Program-made: the position numbers and the translations under genes
Source: Cyclobacteriaceae bacterium
GTDB taxonomy: Bacteria; Bacteroidota; Bacteroidia; Cytophagales; Cyclobacteriaceae
Reading direction: 5' to 3'
NCBI GenBank assembly: GCA_009885605.1
Contig: VFKK01000317.1
Coordinates: forward strand, 1-11,250
Length of the DNA: 11,250 nucleotides
Notes under the pieces: generated by a model
Databases searched by the model: none
What the model saw: the letters and a program-made list of their open reading frames with translations, nothing else
Told to the model about the DNA's origin: nothing
In this document: piece by piece, positions 1 to 7,402 of the stretch
Numbering within the stretch: position 1 is the stretch's first letter
Layout: each line of letters starts with the position of its first letter

Positions 1-15
1 GATAAATTCGGGACT

Positions 16-23
16 TATTTTTG
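16..23 (+). promoter_or_regulatory. putative -7 promoter element of pgk
   Basis: The sequence TATTTTTG matches all six fixed bases of the Bacteroidota -7 element TAnnTTTG. It lies 35 bases before the pgk ATG, which would leave a leader of about 25-30 bases. The matching -33 element would fall just outside the window, so only half of the promoter can be judged. An AT-rich match of this length can occur by chance. Confidence 0.35.
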
Positions 24-58
24 ACGAAGAATCAACTAAAATCTTTTAGCCCATACTC

Positions 59-1276
59 ATGAATCTTAGAATTAAAAATGTCGATAACCTCAGCTTTGCG
101 GGGAAAAAAGCACTGATCCGGGTGGATTTCAACGTGCCGCTTGATGAGCATAATAATGTCTCTGACGACACTCGAATCCAGGCTGCGCTGCCTACCATCA
201 ATAAAATTTTGAACGATGGCGGTTCTGTGATTTTGATGTCTCACTTGGGCAGACCAAAAGGCGGACCTGAGGATAAATATTCATTGAAGCATATCTTTGT
301 TTCCCTTGAAAAAGCTCTGGGACGTCCTGTTCAATTTGCTTCTGATTGCATCGGAACTGAACCTGAGATGTTGGCTTTGGCATTGAATCCAGGAGAAGTT
401 TTATTGCTTGAAAACCTCAGGTTTTACAAAGAAGAGGAAGCCGGAGATGAGGAATTCGCAAAGAAACTTGCCAAACTTGGAGATATCTATGTGAACGATG
501 CTTTTGGAACGGCACACAGAGCGCATGCTTCCACAGCTGTAATTGCACAGTTTTTTATCGAAAAAGTATGTGGCTATCTGATGCAGTCTGAATTGAAAAA
601 TGCGGACATGGTGCTGGATAATCCTGAGCGTCCATACACAGCCATCATGGGCGGTGCAAAAATCGCCGATAAGATTTTGATCATCGAGCGATTGCTTGAC
701 AAAGTTGATAACCTGATCATTGGTGGAGGAATGTCCTATACGTTTGCAAAAGCACTCGGGGGCACCATCGGTGATTCTTTGCTGGAAGCTGACAAAATGG
801 ACTTCGTTCTGGAGCTGATGGAGACTGCGAAAGCAAAAGGTGTCAATCTGATCCTTCCCGTTGATTCAATTACTTCTAAAGCATTTGCGAATGATGCTGA
901 GCAAGGGGTAGCTAATAAAGGTGAAATTCCTGACGGCTGGATGGGCTTGGACATCGGACCAAAATCCCGTGAGATTTTCAAAGAAGTAATTTTGAAATCA
1001 AAAACTATCCTTTGGAACGGCCCCATGGGTGTGTTTGAAATGGATTCGTTTGACAAAGGAACAAAGGCTGTTGCGGAAGCAGTAGCCGAGGCCACCAGAA
1101 ACGGTGCTTATTCCCTGATCGGTGGAGGTGACTCAGCTGCTGCAGTAAATAAGTTTGGCTATACAGATCAGGTTTCCTTTGTCTCTACTGGAGGCGGAGC
1201 ATTGCTGGAGCACATGGAAGGGAAAGTCCTTCCGGGAGTTGCCGCTCTGGAACCAGGGTATACTGGAAAACATTGA
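59..1276 (+). CDS. pgk: phosphoglycerate kinase
   Basis: Cytoplasmic glycolytic enzyme that transfers the phosphate of 1,3-bisphosphoglycerate to ADP, giving 3-phosphoglycerate and ATP; it runs in reverse in gluconeogenesis. The 405-residue product is full length for the family. Visible signatures are the substrate-binding RVDFNVPLD (residues 21-29), SHLGRPKG (61-68), LENLRFY (117-123) and the HRAHAS loop (153-158). In the nucleotide-binding half there are GGAKIADK (198-205, with the conserved Lys201), WNGPMGVFE (319-327) and GGGDSAAA (355-362), followed by the C-terminal STGGGALLE. The ATG at 59 is the only good start: it places the N-terminal strand a few residues before the family's usual beginning. 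There is no Shine-Dalgarno sequence. The gene appears monocistronic, with a possible promoter at 16-23 and a strong terminator overlapping its TGA stop. No other glycolytic gene is in the window. Confidence 0.98.
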   Translation: MNLRIKNVDNLSFAGKKALIRVDFNVPLDEHNNVSDDTRIQAALPTINKILNDGGSVILMSHLGRPKGGPEDKYSLKHIFVSLEKALGRPVQFASDCIGTEPEMLALALNPGEVLLLENLRFYKEEEAGDEEFAKKLAKLGDIYVNDAFGTAHRAHASTAVIAQFFIEKVCGYLMQSELKNADMVLDNPERPYTAIMGGAKIADKILIIERLLDKVDNLIIGGGMSYTFAKALGGTIGDSLLEADKMDFVLELMETAKAKGVNLILPVDSITSKAFANDAEQGVANKGEIPDGWMGLDIGPKSREIFKEVILKSKTILWNGPMGVFEMDSFDKGTKAVAEAVAEATRNGAYSLIGGGDSAAAVNKFGYTDQVSFVSTGGGALLEHMEGKVLPGVAALEPGYTGKH

Positions 1277-1316
1277 AATAGAAAAAGGGCCGATAAGGCC
1301 CTTTTTCTATTTCAAT
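1272..1316. terminator. bidirectional terminator shared by pgk and the convergent hydrolase gene
   Basis: Two perfectly complementary 20-base arms (1272-1291 and 1297-1316) surround a five-base GATAA loop. The core is a GGGCC/GGCCC stem flanked by A and T runs, so the transcript from either strand forms a GC-rich hairpin followed by U-rich sequence. The TGA stop of pgk (1274-1276) lies in the left arm. The TAG stop of the minus-strand hydrolase (complement of 1307-1309) lies in the right arm. One structure can therefore end both convergent transcripts. Confidence 0.88.
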
Positions 1317-2167
1317 TTGATTTCCACCAAAACCGGAAAATGGTCCGAAGGATATTTTTTCCCATAATTATCAGTGAGGATACCATGTCGGATTACTTCG
1401 ATTTTTCCATTGATAAAGACATGATCGATGATTCCATCAGGCATTTTTTCCCAATCAAATCCGCTAAAAGTGCCGGCAGGACCATAGGCAGGAATCTTCG
1501 AGATCAACCGTGCATCCTGCCAAACGGGATTTGCGGTAATCGTTGAATAGGCGGGATTGTCGGGAGTGACATTGAAATCACCCATCAAAATCACCGGTAA
1601 TTTTTTTGTGTTGATCTTCTCGATTTGCGCCATCAGCAGTTTACTGCTTTCCTCTCGCGCTTGTTGGCCGATGTGGTCGTAATGGATGTTAAATACGAAG
1701 AATGTCTTATTCGATTTGTCTTTGAATTTCCCCCAGGAACAAATCCGATTCAATGCTGCATCCCAACCCTTGCTTGGGGTTTCGGGAGTTGGGGAAAGCC
1801 AGAAAGTACCCTGATCTAATAATTTGTACTGGGCGGGATCGAAAATAATGGCCGTGTATTCACCTTTCTTACCTCCGTCATCTCTGCCTACACCAAGATA
1901 GGAATAGCCCAAACCTGAACTCATTTGCTCGATTTGATGATGAAGACCTTCCTGGGTTCCAAAGAGTCCGATTTCATGAAAATTGATCAGACCAATGACA
2001 TGCGGGAGTCGGTCTTTCCAGAGATTTCCGACGTCATTTGTGTTATCCCACCGCACATTGAAAGTTGCCATCGTATGATTTTGAGCAAAAACCGGCTGCC
2101 AAATCAATGGGCTTAAGAATAGGAGAAGAAGGAAAATTTGGGGGATTATAACAGTGTTGAGTTTCAT
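1307..2167 (-). CDS. secreted endonuclease/exonuclease/phosphatase-family hydrolase
   Basis: A 286-residue metal-dependent phosphoesterase of the endonuclease/exonuclease/phosphatase fold, probably exported. An N-terminal signal peptide is visible: Lys3, a long hydrophobic stretch (about residues 6-26) and a likely cleavage after the VFA at 26-28. The fold's motifs follow in order: TFNVRWDN (35-42, metal/catalytic Asn37), GTQEG (70-74, metal-binding Glu73), NIHYDH (160-165, catalytic His/Asp pair), GDFNVTPDNPAY (196-207, Asp197 and Asn199), IIDHVF (246-251) and SDHFPV (274-279, general base His276). All catalytic positions are present, so an active enzyme is expected. Substrates in this superfamily range from nucleic acids to phospholipids and inositol phosphates, and the sequence does not say which applies; export suggests an extracellular or periplasmic phosphodiester. 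It diverges from the flavin reductase gene with 61 bases between starts and converges on pgk. Confidence 0.93.
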   Translation of the reverse strand: MKLNTVIIPQIFLLLLFLSPLIWQPVFAQNHTMATFNVRWDNTNDVGNLWKDRLPHVIGLINFHEIGLFGTQEGLHHQIEQMSSGLGYSYLGVGRDDGGKKGEYTAIIFDPAQYKLLDQGTFWLSPTPETPSKGWDAALNRICSWGKFKDKSNKTFFVFNIHYDHIGQQAREESSKLLMAQIEKINTKKLPVILMGDFNVTPDNPAYSTITANPVWQDARLISKIPAYGPAGTFSGFDWEKMPDGIIDHVFINGKIEVIRHGILTDNYGKKYPSDHFPVLVEIKLK

Positions 2168-2228
2168 AATGCAGAACTAATTGCAGGGAAATGGCTTATC
2201 AATTAAAATTGCAATCTATTTTTATCAA

Positions 2229-3122
2229 ATGAAAACCATTTATCCCAAAGACCTCGGCCCCCAGGATTTTCACAGTTTGCTGCAGGGGAGCGTGGCACCT
2301 CGCCCGATAGCTTTTGCCAGCACAGTTGATAAGGAAGGAAATGTCAATCTGAGCCCTTTTAGTTTTTTCAACATGTTCAGCACCAATCCTCCCATTTTGA
2401 TTTTTTCTCCTTCGCGAAGAGTGCGGGATAATACTACCAAACACACCCTGGAGAATGTGCTGGAAGTGCCGGAAGTGGTGATTCACATCGTCAATTACGG
2501 CTTGGTGGAGCAAATGTCTCTGGCGAGTACCGAATATGGAAAGGGTGTAAATGAGTTTGAAAAAGCCGGTTTGACAGCGATTGATTCCTTACATGTAAAG
2601 CCACCCAGAGTGAAAGAGGCGCCGGTATCATTTGAGTGCAAGGTGATTGAAATAAAGCCCTTGGGAACTGGTGGCGGAGCAGGCAATCTGGTGATTTGTG
2701 AAGTATTGGTGGCGCATATCAGCGAATCGATTCTGGATGATTTCGGAGTGATTGATCCAAATAAACTGGATGCTGTGGCCCGTCTCGGAGGAGATTGGTA
2801 TTGCCGGGCAAGCGGTGATTCTTTATTCAAGATTGCAAAACCACTTCGTACCATGGGAATCGGAGTTGATTCAATTCCGAATGAGATCAGAAACAGTTTG
2901 GTACTCAATGGGAATAATCTTGGCAGACTGGGAAACGTGGAGCAATTGCCGAGTGAAGAAGAATTAGCAGCTTTCGGCAAAACTCCGGAAATTCTGGAAA
3001 TGCACGTACGATTCCAAAATGATCCCGAATCCTGGCTGGACCATTTACACCGCTTTGCAAAAGATGAACTGGAGGCAGGAGAAGTTGAAAAAGCCTGGTT
3101 GATTTTACTTCAAAAACAATAA
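2229..3122 (+). CDS. flavin reductase-family protein, long form (FMN-binding split barrel)
   Basis: A predicted cytoplasmic flavoprotein of 297 residues. The first 200 residues match the flavin reductase-like split-barrel family: GSVAPRPIAFASTVDKEGNVNLSP (20-43) is the typical FMN-contacting opening, followed by FSFFNMFSTNPPILIFSPS (44-62) and DNTTKHTLEN (67-76). Such proteins reduce free flavin with NAD(P)H or hold FMN for other redox reactions; the actual substrate cannot be read from the sequence. Beyond the barrel is an extension of about 90 residues (about 205-297), including IGVDSIPNEIRNS and LTGNN-like LNGNNLGRLGNV, which short flavin reductases lack. The chosen ATG at 2229 is supported by homology beginning right at MKTIYPKDL; a TTG 48 bases upstream would add residues without family resemblance. 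No partner gene for a two-component monooxygenase is adjacent. Confidence 0.92.
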   Translation: MKTIYPKDLGPQDFHSLLQGSVAPRPIAFASTVDKEGNVNLSPFSFFNMFSTNPPILIFSPSRRVRDNTTKHTLENVLEVPEVVIHIVNYGLVEQMSLASTEYGKGVNEFEKAGLTAIDSLHVKPPRVKEAPVSFECKVIEIKPLGTGGGAGNLVICEVLVAHISESILDDFGVIDPNKLDAVARLGGDWYCRASGDSLFKIAKPLRTMGIGVDSIPNEIRNSLVLNGNNLGRLGNVEQLPSEEELAAFGKTPEILEMHVRFQNDPESWLDHLHRFAKDELEAGEVEKAWLILLQKQ

Positions 3123-3148
3123 AAAAAAGCCCCGAATTCTTCCGGAGC
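3121..3148 (-). terminator. Rho-independent terminator of sppA
   Basis: Read on the minus strand, GCTCCG (complement of 3143-3148) pairs with CGGGGC (complement of 3129-3134) around an eight-base loop and is followed at once by eight T residues (complement of 3121-3128). The pairing includes one G-T wobble on the minus strand. On the plus strand that position becomes a C-A mismatch and no T run follows. The element is therefore built for sppA, although it abuts the stop codon of the flavin reductase gene. Confidence 0.75.
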
Positions 3149-3156
3149 CGTTTGTA

Positions 3157-4923
3157 TTATTTGATGTTTATTTCCTGAGGCATCCTTACCTGTATGCCTT
3201 GGTAGTTTTTCAGCTTTTGTACTTTCTGATACATCGGATAGCTTTCTCCCAATTCAGCTTTTATCCAGCCAACCCGAACATTGTCTCCAAAGTCTTCAAT
3301 GAAGGATTCGAACCAGGGCTTTTGCGCAGGATAGTACACAACGCGATAATCGTCACCAGCTCCGATTCTACCGGCAGCAATTTCGATGGTAGTTTCCAAT
3401 CCTCCCAAGATATCAACCAATCCTCTTTCTTTAGCTTGGGCACCTGTCCAAACTCTGCCTGAAGCGATTGCTTTCACCGAGTCCGGATTCATTTTTCTAC
3501 CCTCGGCTACTCTCTTTATGAAAGTCTCATATCCTTCCTCCACATTGGTCTGAACAATCATTCGCTCGACTTCGGTCATTTGTCTGGCCGGATTCATAAA
3601 GTCAGAAAGCTCTCCGGTATTGACAACATCTGTGGTCACTCCCAGTTTTTCATTCAGCAATTCTTCGACATTGAACCAAAGACCGAAGATTCCGATGGAA
3701 CCAGTGATCGTATTCGGCTGGGCTACAATAGTGTCGGCAGGAGCGGAGATATAATATCCGCCTGAGGCTGCTACTTCTCCCATGGATACATAAAGCGGTT
3801 TTGCTTTTTTAGCTTCCACCATCTCTCTCCAGATTACTTCGGAGGCAAGGATAGATCCTCCCGGAGAATTGACTCTCAGGATAATTGCTTTGATGTTTTC
3901 GTCCTTTCTTGCGGCGCGAATTTCCTCAGCGAATTTATCAGAGCTGATAGCTCCATCTGATTTTCCGCTCACGATATCACCTTCGGCGATGATGACGGCA
4001 ATTCTATTCTTAGAAGTTACATTTTTTGATTTGACGGTTGAGTTCAGTTCGGTAGCGTTAATCTTTGAAATCTTATCATCTTCTCCGATTCCAAGCTTTG
4101 CTTTCAGTTTGCCTTCGATTTCATCCTCATAAGCTAAAGCGGTCGCCAAACCGTATTTTACTGCATCTGCCGGCTTTCTTACCAGCATTTGAACGTTGAT
4201 TTTGGTCAAACTATCCAGATTCATTTTTTTGGATGCCGCTATCCCTTTAAGTGCATTGTTGTTGATGTCATCCAGAAAAGACTGAGTTTGCAGCCTGTTT
4301 TCAGGACTCATTTTATCGAGAATGAAAGGTTCGACTGCGCTTTTGAATTCACCTACCCGGAAAACCTCAGGCTTGATTCCGACTTTTTCGAAGAAACCTT
4401 TGATGAAAATCACCTCAGAAGAAAAGCCATTGAAATCAATTGCTCCCATTGGATTCAGGTATAATTCATCCGCGACAGATGCGAGATAATATCCGCCTTC
4501 TGTGTAGGCTTCGTCATAGGCCACAATAAATTTTCCTGAAGTTTTGAAATCCTCCATTACTTCTCTCAACTCAAGGAGATTTGCTTGTCCGGCCATTATT
4601 AAGCCGGTATTGAGGTAAATACCTTTAATATTATCGTTGGTTTTGGCTTCCCTGATTGCTTTCTTAAGATTGACCAAACCTGCGTTGAATTCTCTTCCGA
4701 AAGGATTTCCCAAAAAGGAAAGATCCATATCATCCTCAGAAGTCCGCTCTACCAGCGATCTACCATTCAGGTTGAGATGAAGGATTGAATTTTCTTTAAC
4801 CGTGACTTCTTTTTCACCGGTAGCAGCAATCATTGCAATTATTCCGAAGGTGACAAGGACACTCAGAATACTGAAAATGAAAAGCCCGACAATGACAGCG
4901 AGAACGTTTCCTAAGAATTTCAT
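3157..4923 (-). CDS. sppA: signal peptide peptidase SppA, long (67K) type
   Basis: Membrane-anchored serine protease of peptidase family S49 that digests cleaved signal peptides in the membrane. The 588-residue product is close to the long E. coli-type enzyme (about 618). Residues 4-33 form one N-terminal membrane segment, with the rest outside the cytoplasm. Two S49 repeats follow. The first carries GEFKSAVEPF (191-200), whose Lys194 corresponds to the E. coli general base Lys209. The second carries GEVAASGGYYIS (382-393), whose Ser387 corresponds to the E. coli nucleophile Ser409. The Lys and Ser in separate repeats are the hallmark of the long form. Other conserved stretches are RVNSPGGS (350-357) and TGSIGIFG (407-414). 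The gene is divergent from folK over a palindromic promoter region and ends at its own terminator. Minus-strand ATG at 4923 is the natural start because it immediately precedes the membrane segment. Confidence 0.97.
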   Translation of the reverse strand: MKFLGNVLAVIVGLFIFSILSVLVTFGIIAMIAATGEKEVTVKENSILHLNLNGRSLVERTSEDDMDLSFLGNPFGREFNAGLVNLKKAIREAKTNDNIKGIYLNTGLIMAGQANLLELREVMEDFKTSGKFIVAYDEAYTEGGYYLASVADELYLNPMGAIDFNGFSSEVIFIKGFFEKVGIKPEVFRVGEFKSAVEPFILDKMSPENRLQTQSFLDDINNNALKGIAASKKMNLDSLTKINVQMLVRKPADAVKYGLATALAYEDEIEGKLKAKLGIGEDDKISKINATELNSTVKSKNVTSKNRIAVIIAEGDIVSGKSDGAISSDKFAEEIRAARKDENIKAIILRVNSPGGSILASEVIWREMVEAKKAKPLYVSMGEVAASGGYYISAPADTIVAQPNTITGSIGIFGLWFNVEELLNEKLGVTTDVVNTGELSDFMNPARQMTEVERMIVQTNVEEGYETFIKRVAEGRKMNPDSVKAIASGRVWTGAQAKERGLVDILGGLETTIEIAAGRIGAGDDYRVVYYPAQKPWFESFIEDFGDNVRVGWIKAELGESYPMYQKVQKLKNYQGIQVRMPQEINIK

Positions 4924-4940
4924 GTGTAGTTAATTTAAAG

Positions 4941-4961
4941 GCCAAAATAACTTATTTTGGC
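4941..4961. promoter_or_regulatory. perfect 21-bp palindrome between divergent sppA and folK
   Basis: Two complementary ten-base arms, GCCAAAATAA (4941-4950) and TTATTTTGGC (4952-4961), flank a single C. The palindrome sits 17 bases from the sppA start and 31 bases from the folK start. Each strand reads TATTTTGG within it, one base away from the Bacteroidota -7 consensus TAnnTTTG. The simplest reading is a shared back-to-back promoter core, possibly also an operator for a dimeric regulator. A terminator role is unlikely because both genes point outward. Confidence 0.6.
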
Positions 4962-4975
4962 TGATGTTTACAAAA
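4942..4975 (-). promoter_or_regulatory. putative sppA promoter
   Basis: On the minus strand TTTTG (complement of 4971-4975) is followed after 21 bases by TATTTTGG (complement of 4942-4949). This resembles the Bacteroidota pattern TTTG, a spacer of about 19-21 bases, then TAnnTTTG, with one mismatch in the -7 element. Transcription would begin about 10-15 bases before the sppA ATG. On the plus strand the mirrored -7 element for folK has no clear -33 partner. Confidence 0.4.
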
Positions 4976-4992
4976 GGCTAATAACGAACGAA

Positions 4993-5481
4993 ATGTTTGC
5001 AAAGGTTGTGCTGATTCTTGGAGGAAATCGGGGGGATAGGGAAGAATTAATAAATCTGGCAGTTAAATATATTTCTGAAAAAAACCATTTCGTCTCTGGA
5101 TCGGCCATTTATGAGACTCAGGCATGGGGAAACGTCGCAAAAGGCAATTTTTTGAATCAGGTAATTCAGATTGAAACTTCAGTTTCTCCGCAGAAACTTT
5201 TGGAGCAGACTCAGGAGATAGAAGATAAACTAGGCCGAAAGCGGACAGAAATATGGGGTGACCGGACAATGGACATCGATATTTTGTATTTCGGGGATGA
5301 GGTTATTCGTACTCCGAACTTAACAATCCCACACCAACTCATGCATGATCGACGGTTTGTGTTGGTCCCTTTGGTGGATATTCTGCCGGACATGATTCAT
5401 CCTATTTTTGGCAAAAGCAATCGAATACTTCTGGAAGAATGCACGGATCCTTGTGAGGTTGTGGTTTTCAAGGGAAAGTAA
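4993..5481 (+). CDS. folK: 2-amino-4-hydroxy-6-hydroxymethyldihydropteridine pyrophosphokinase
   Basis: Cytoplasmic folate-pathway enzyme (HPPK) that transfers pyrophosphate from ATP to 6-hydroxymethyl-7,8-dihydropterin, preparing it for joining with p-aminobenzoate. The 162-residue product is standard for a stand-alone HPPK. Visible features are LGGNRGDRE (9-17, pterin and loop region), YETQAWG (40-46), FLNQVIQIET (53-62) and WGDRTMDIDILYFG (88-101), where Arg91, Asp94 and Asp96 correspond to the E. coli ATP/Mg-binding Arg92, Asp95 and Asp97. NLTIPHQLMHDRRFVLVPL (109-127) completes the family pattern. The usual Pro before the arginine of the signature is Asp90. The ATG at 4993 puts the family's first strand at residues 3-9; a TTG at 4957 in frame would lie inside the palindromic promoter region. 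No other folate gene is adjacent, so this is a detached pathway gene. Confidence 0.96.
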   Translation: MFAKVVLILGGNRGDREELINLAVKYISEKNHFVSGSAIYETQAWGNVAKGNFLNQVIQIETSVSPQKLLEQTQEIEDKLGRKRTEIWGDRTMDIDILYFGDEVIRTPNLTIPHQLMHDRRFVLVPLVDILPDMIHPIFGKSNRILLEECTDPCEVVVFKGK

Positions 5482-5511
5482 AAACGATCCGCATGGAATT
5501 CGAGTCTTTTT
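5480..5511. terminator. weak bidirectional terminator between folK and fabD
   Basis: In the 33-base gap between the two convergent stops, CGA-TCC (5485-5490) can pair with GGA and TCG (5495-5497 and 5500-5502) around GCAT, with a two-base AT bulge. A run of five A residues lies on the left (5480-5484), giving T5 directly after the hairpin for fabD. On the right is TCTTTTT (5505-5511) for folK. The stem is only six pairs with a bulge, so termination would be modest. Confidence 0.4.
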
Positions 5512-5514
5512 GAT

Positions 5515-6390
5515 TTATAATCCTGAAACTTCAGCTTCCGGATAGATTTTTTTCACCAGACCCTGAAGCACTTTTCCCGGCCCGCATTCTACAAACTGAA
5601 TCGCCCCGTCTTTCACCATGTTTTGAACTGACTGAGTCCATTTCACCGGGGCAGTAAGTTGGGCAATGAGATTTGCTTTGATTTCATTTACATCACTCAC
5701 AGCGGTCGTGCTTACATTCTGGTAAATCGGGCAGATAGGATTACTGAAATGAGTTGACTCGATAGCGGATTGTAATTTCTCTCTTGCCGGCTCCATCAAA
5801 GGAGAGTGAAATGCTCCCCCAACTGGTAGCGGCAAGGCTCGCTTAGCACCTGCAGCCTTCATTAATTCGCAGGCGATCTCAATTCCTTTATTGGATCCTG
5901 AAATTACCAATTGACCCGGGCAGTTATAATTAGCCGGAACGACGATTTCTTCAGTGATTCCCGCGCAAATTTCTTCTACTTTTTCGTCAGCCAAACCGAG
6001 TATCGCAGCCATAGTTGAAGGATTGATTTCGCAGGCTTCCTGCATGGCCATTGCCCGCTGATAGACGAGTTTCAGTGCGTCTTCGAAAGCAAGGGTTCCA
6101 TTGGCAACCAAAGCACTGAACTCCCCAAGTGAATGACCCGCCACCATGTCCGGTGCAAAGCCAGGAGTGGTTTTAGCCAAAATCACGGAATGGAGAAAAA
6201 TCGCAGGTTGGGTCACCCTTGTTTGTTTCAATTCTTCATCAGTTCCTTCAAACATGATGTCAGTAATCCGGAATCCCAGTATATCATTTGCCTGCTCAAA
6301 AAGAGCTTTGGCGCCAGGGTTTTCTTCGTAAAGGGCTTTTCCCATTCCTGGAAACTGGGCTCCCTGGCCCGGAAAAACAAATGCCTTCAT
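5515..6390 (-). CDS. fabD: malonyl-CoA:acyl carrier protein transacylase
   Basis: Cytoplasmic fatty-acid synthesis enzyme that moves the malonyl group from malonyl-CoA to acyl carrier protein, supplying the extender unit for chain elongation. The 291-residue product matches the family length. Recognisable residues are FPGQGAQFPGMG (6-17, oxyanion-hole Gln9), GHSLGEFSAL (85-94, nucleophile Ser87), the malonate-binding Arg112 in YQRAMAMQ and GGAFHSPLM (191-199, catalytic His195). QFVECGPGKVL closes the domain. The ATG at 6390 is preferred: proteins of this family begin almost exactly at MKAFVFPGQGAQ, and the in-frame TTG at 6417 falls within a consensus -7 promoter element. No other fab gene is nearby. 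It lies 74 bases downstream of the lysR gene on the same strand but probably has its own promoter. Confidence 0.97.
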   Translation of the reverse strand: MKAFVFPGQGAQFPGMGKALYEENPGAKALFEQANDILGFRITDIMFEGTDEELKQTRVTQPAIFLHSVILAKTTPGFAPDMVAGHSLGEFSALVANGTLAFEDALKLVYQRAMAMQEACEINPSTMAAILGLADEKVEEICAGITEEIVVPANYNCPGQLVISGSNKGIEIACELMKAAGAKRALPLPVGGAFHSPLMEPAREKLQSAIESTHFSNPICPIYQNVSTTAVSDVNEIKANLIAQLTAPVKWTQSVQNMVKDGAIQFVECGPGKVLQGLVKKIYPEAEVSGL

Positions 6391-6414
6391 AGATTCGAGT
6401 TTGATTGTGTGGCG

Positions 6415-6422
6415 CAAATATA
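6415..6422 (-). promoter_or_regulatory. putative -7 promoter element of fabD
   Basis: The minus strand reads TATATTTG, a full match to the Bacteroidota -7 consensus TAnnTTTG, 24 bases before the fabD ATG. TTTC, one base off the -33 motif TTTG, occurs 18 bases further upstream. This gives a short leader and supports transcription of fabD independent of lysR. Confidence 0.45.
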
Positions 6423-6464
6423 AAGGTTTTCCCTAAGCTGGAAATTTGTTGAGGGCCTTATCAA

Positions 6465-7388
6465 TTATTTTATAATATGGCTGAAATGGGCTTTAAAAAC
6501 AGATTCTTTATTTTTCTCAATCCAGTTCAAGAAGGCTTTGACGGCTGGGTTATGATTTTTTTGCTTTAGCCAGACTAAGGTCCAATTTGCTGTAAGTGGA
6601 AGTCCCGGATACTCCAGGACAGTAATTCTTTTGTCGATTATCTCCTGAGTCATTGAAAAATTTGATAAAAGTGAAGCTCCAAGTCCTGCCATTACAGCTT
6701 GTTTTACAGCTTCGTTGGTAGAAAGATCCATTTTACTGTTTACGGTAAATTTCTTCTCAGTGAAAAACTTCTCCATCATTACGCGAGTTCCCGAACCTTT
6801 TTCCCTCAATACAAAAGGGATCTTTTCCCAGTTTCCTTTTTCAATTTCGGCTCGATAGGCTTCGGCATTTTCGGGTGCGCAGGCCAGATACCATTTATTT
6901 TCAGCAAGAATTATGCTGTCCAAATCGAGCTCCTCTGGTACCATCGAGACCAAAGCCAGGTCAGTGGTATTTTCCTGAAGATGTGAAATCACGGTAATTC
7001 GATTTGATACTTCCAGATTCATCTCCAGATGCGTGTGGATTTTTAAAAAATCCGACATGATATAAGGCATCAGGTACTTACCGGTGGACACAGTAGAAAT
7101 CTTAATTTTCCCGGTGAGGAGTCCTTTCATTTCCAACACTCTGTTTTGGATCAATTCGAGTTCGGCGAAGATCTTGTTTGCAGTTTCGACTAATTCCCCT
7201 CCGAAAGAAGTGATATGAATTTGTTTACCAATAATCTCTGTCAGAGGTATTTCAAACTGATCCTGAAGGTTTTTGAGCTGAATAGAAACAGCCGGTTGGC
7301 TCATATTCAATGACACAGAAGCCTTAGTGATACTTTTTTGCCTGGCAATTGCCTGTAATATCCGGAGATGATGAAGAGATATGTTCAT
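6465..7388 (-). CDS. LysR-family transcriptional regulator, CbbR/CcmR-like
   Basis: DNA-binding regulator of 307 residues with the standard LysR layout. The N-terminal winged helix-turn-helix spans about residues 4-62, with recognition segment KASVSLNMSQPAVSIQLKNL around 22-41. A linker helix follows, then a periplasmic-binding-protein-like effector domain (about 90-297). The effector domain opens with STGKYLMPYIMSDFLKIH, then LEVSNRITVISHLQENTTDLAL. This resembles the CbbR/CcmR branch, whose members control CO2 fixation or inorganic-carbon uptake genes. Its head-to-head position with the bicarbonate transporter gene, 86 bases apart, makes that gene the obvious target. The ATG at 7388 is chosen over a TTG six bases upstream. 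No terminator of note follows, so partial read-through into fabD is possible. The effector is not identifiable from sequence. Confidence 0.93.
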   Translation of the reverse strand: MNISLHHLRILQAIARQKSITKASVSLNMSQPAVSIQLKNLQDQFEIPLTEIIGKQIHITSFGGELVETANKIFAELELIQNRVLEMKGLLTGKIKISTVSTGKYLMPYIMSDFLKIHTHLEMNLEVSNRITVISHLQENTTDLALVSMVPEELDLDSIILAENKWYLACAPENAEAYRAEIEKGNWEKIPFVLREKGSGTRVMMEKFFTEKKFTVNSKMDLSTNEAVKQAVMAGLGASLLSNFSMTQEIIDKRITVLEYPGLPLTANWTLVWLKQKNHNPAVKAFLNWIEKNKESVFKAHFSHIIK

Positions 7389-7402
7389 AAACAAATTAAA
7401 TA

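Noticed and set aside
36..49. Small dyad CTAAAATCTTTTAG in the pgk leader
   Set aside because: Only six AT-rich pairs with a two-base centre, which is too small to form a stable hairpin or to be claimed as an operator.
736..1095. A 119-codon open frame on the minus strand opposite pgk
   Set aside because: It lies wholly within the strongly conserved pgk coding sequence, has low-complexity Ser/Ala-rich composition and resembles no family I recognise. Similar antisense frames opposite the flavin reductase gene (2495-2980), sppA and sbtA are rejected for the same reason.
2168..2228. Possible promoters in the gap between the hydrolase and flavin reductase genes
   Set aside because: Minus-strand TTG-N20-TAGTTCTG and plus-strand TATTTTTA each miss the consensus and would place transcription starts at or inside the start codons, so I do not list them.
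6425..6464. Possible terminator after lysR
   Set aside because: The best hairpin (TTTCC/GGAAA around AGCTTAG) has five weak pairs and no T run after it.
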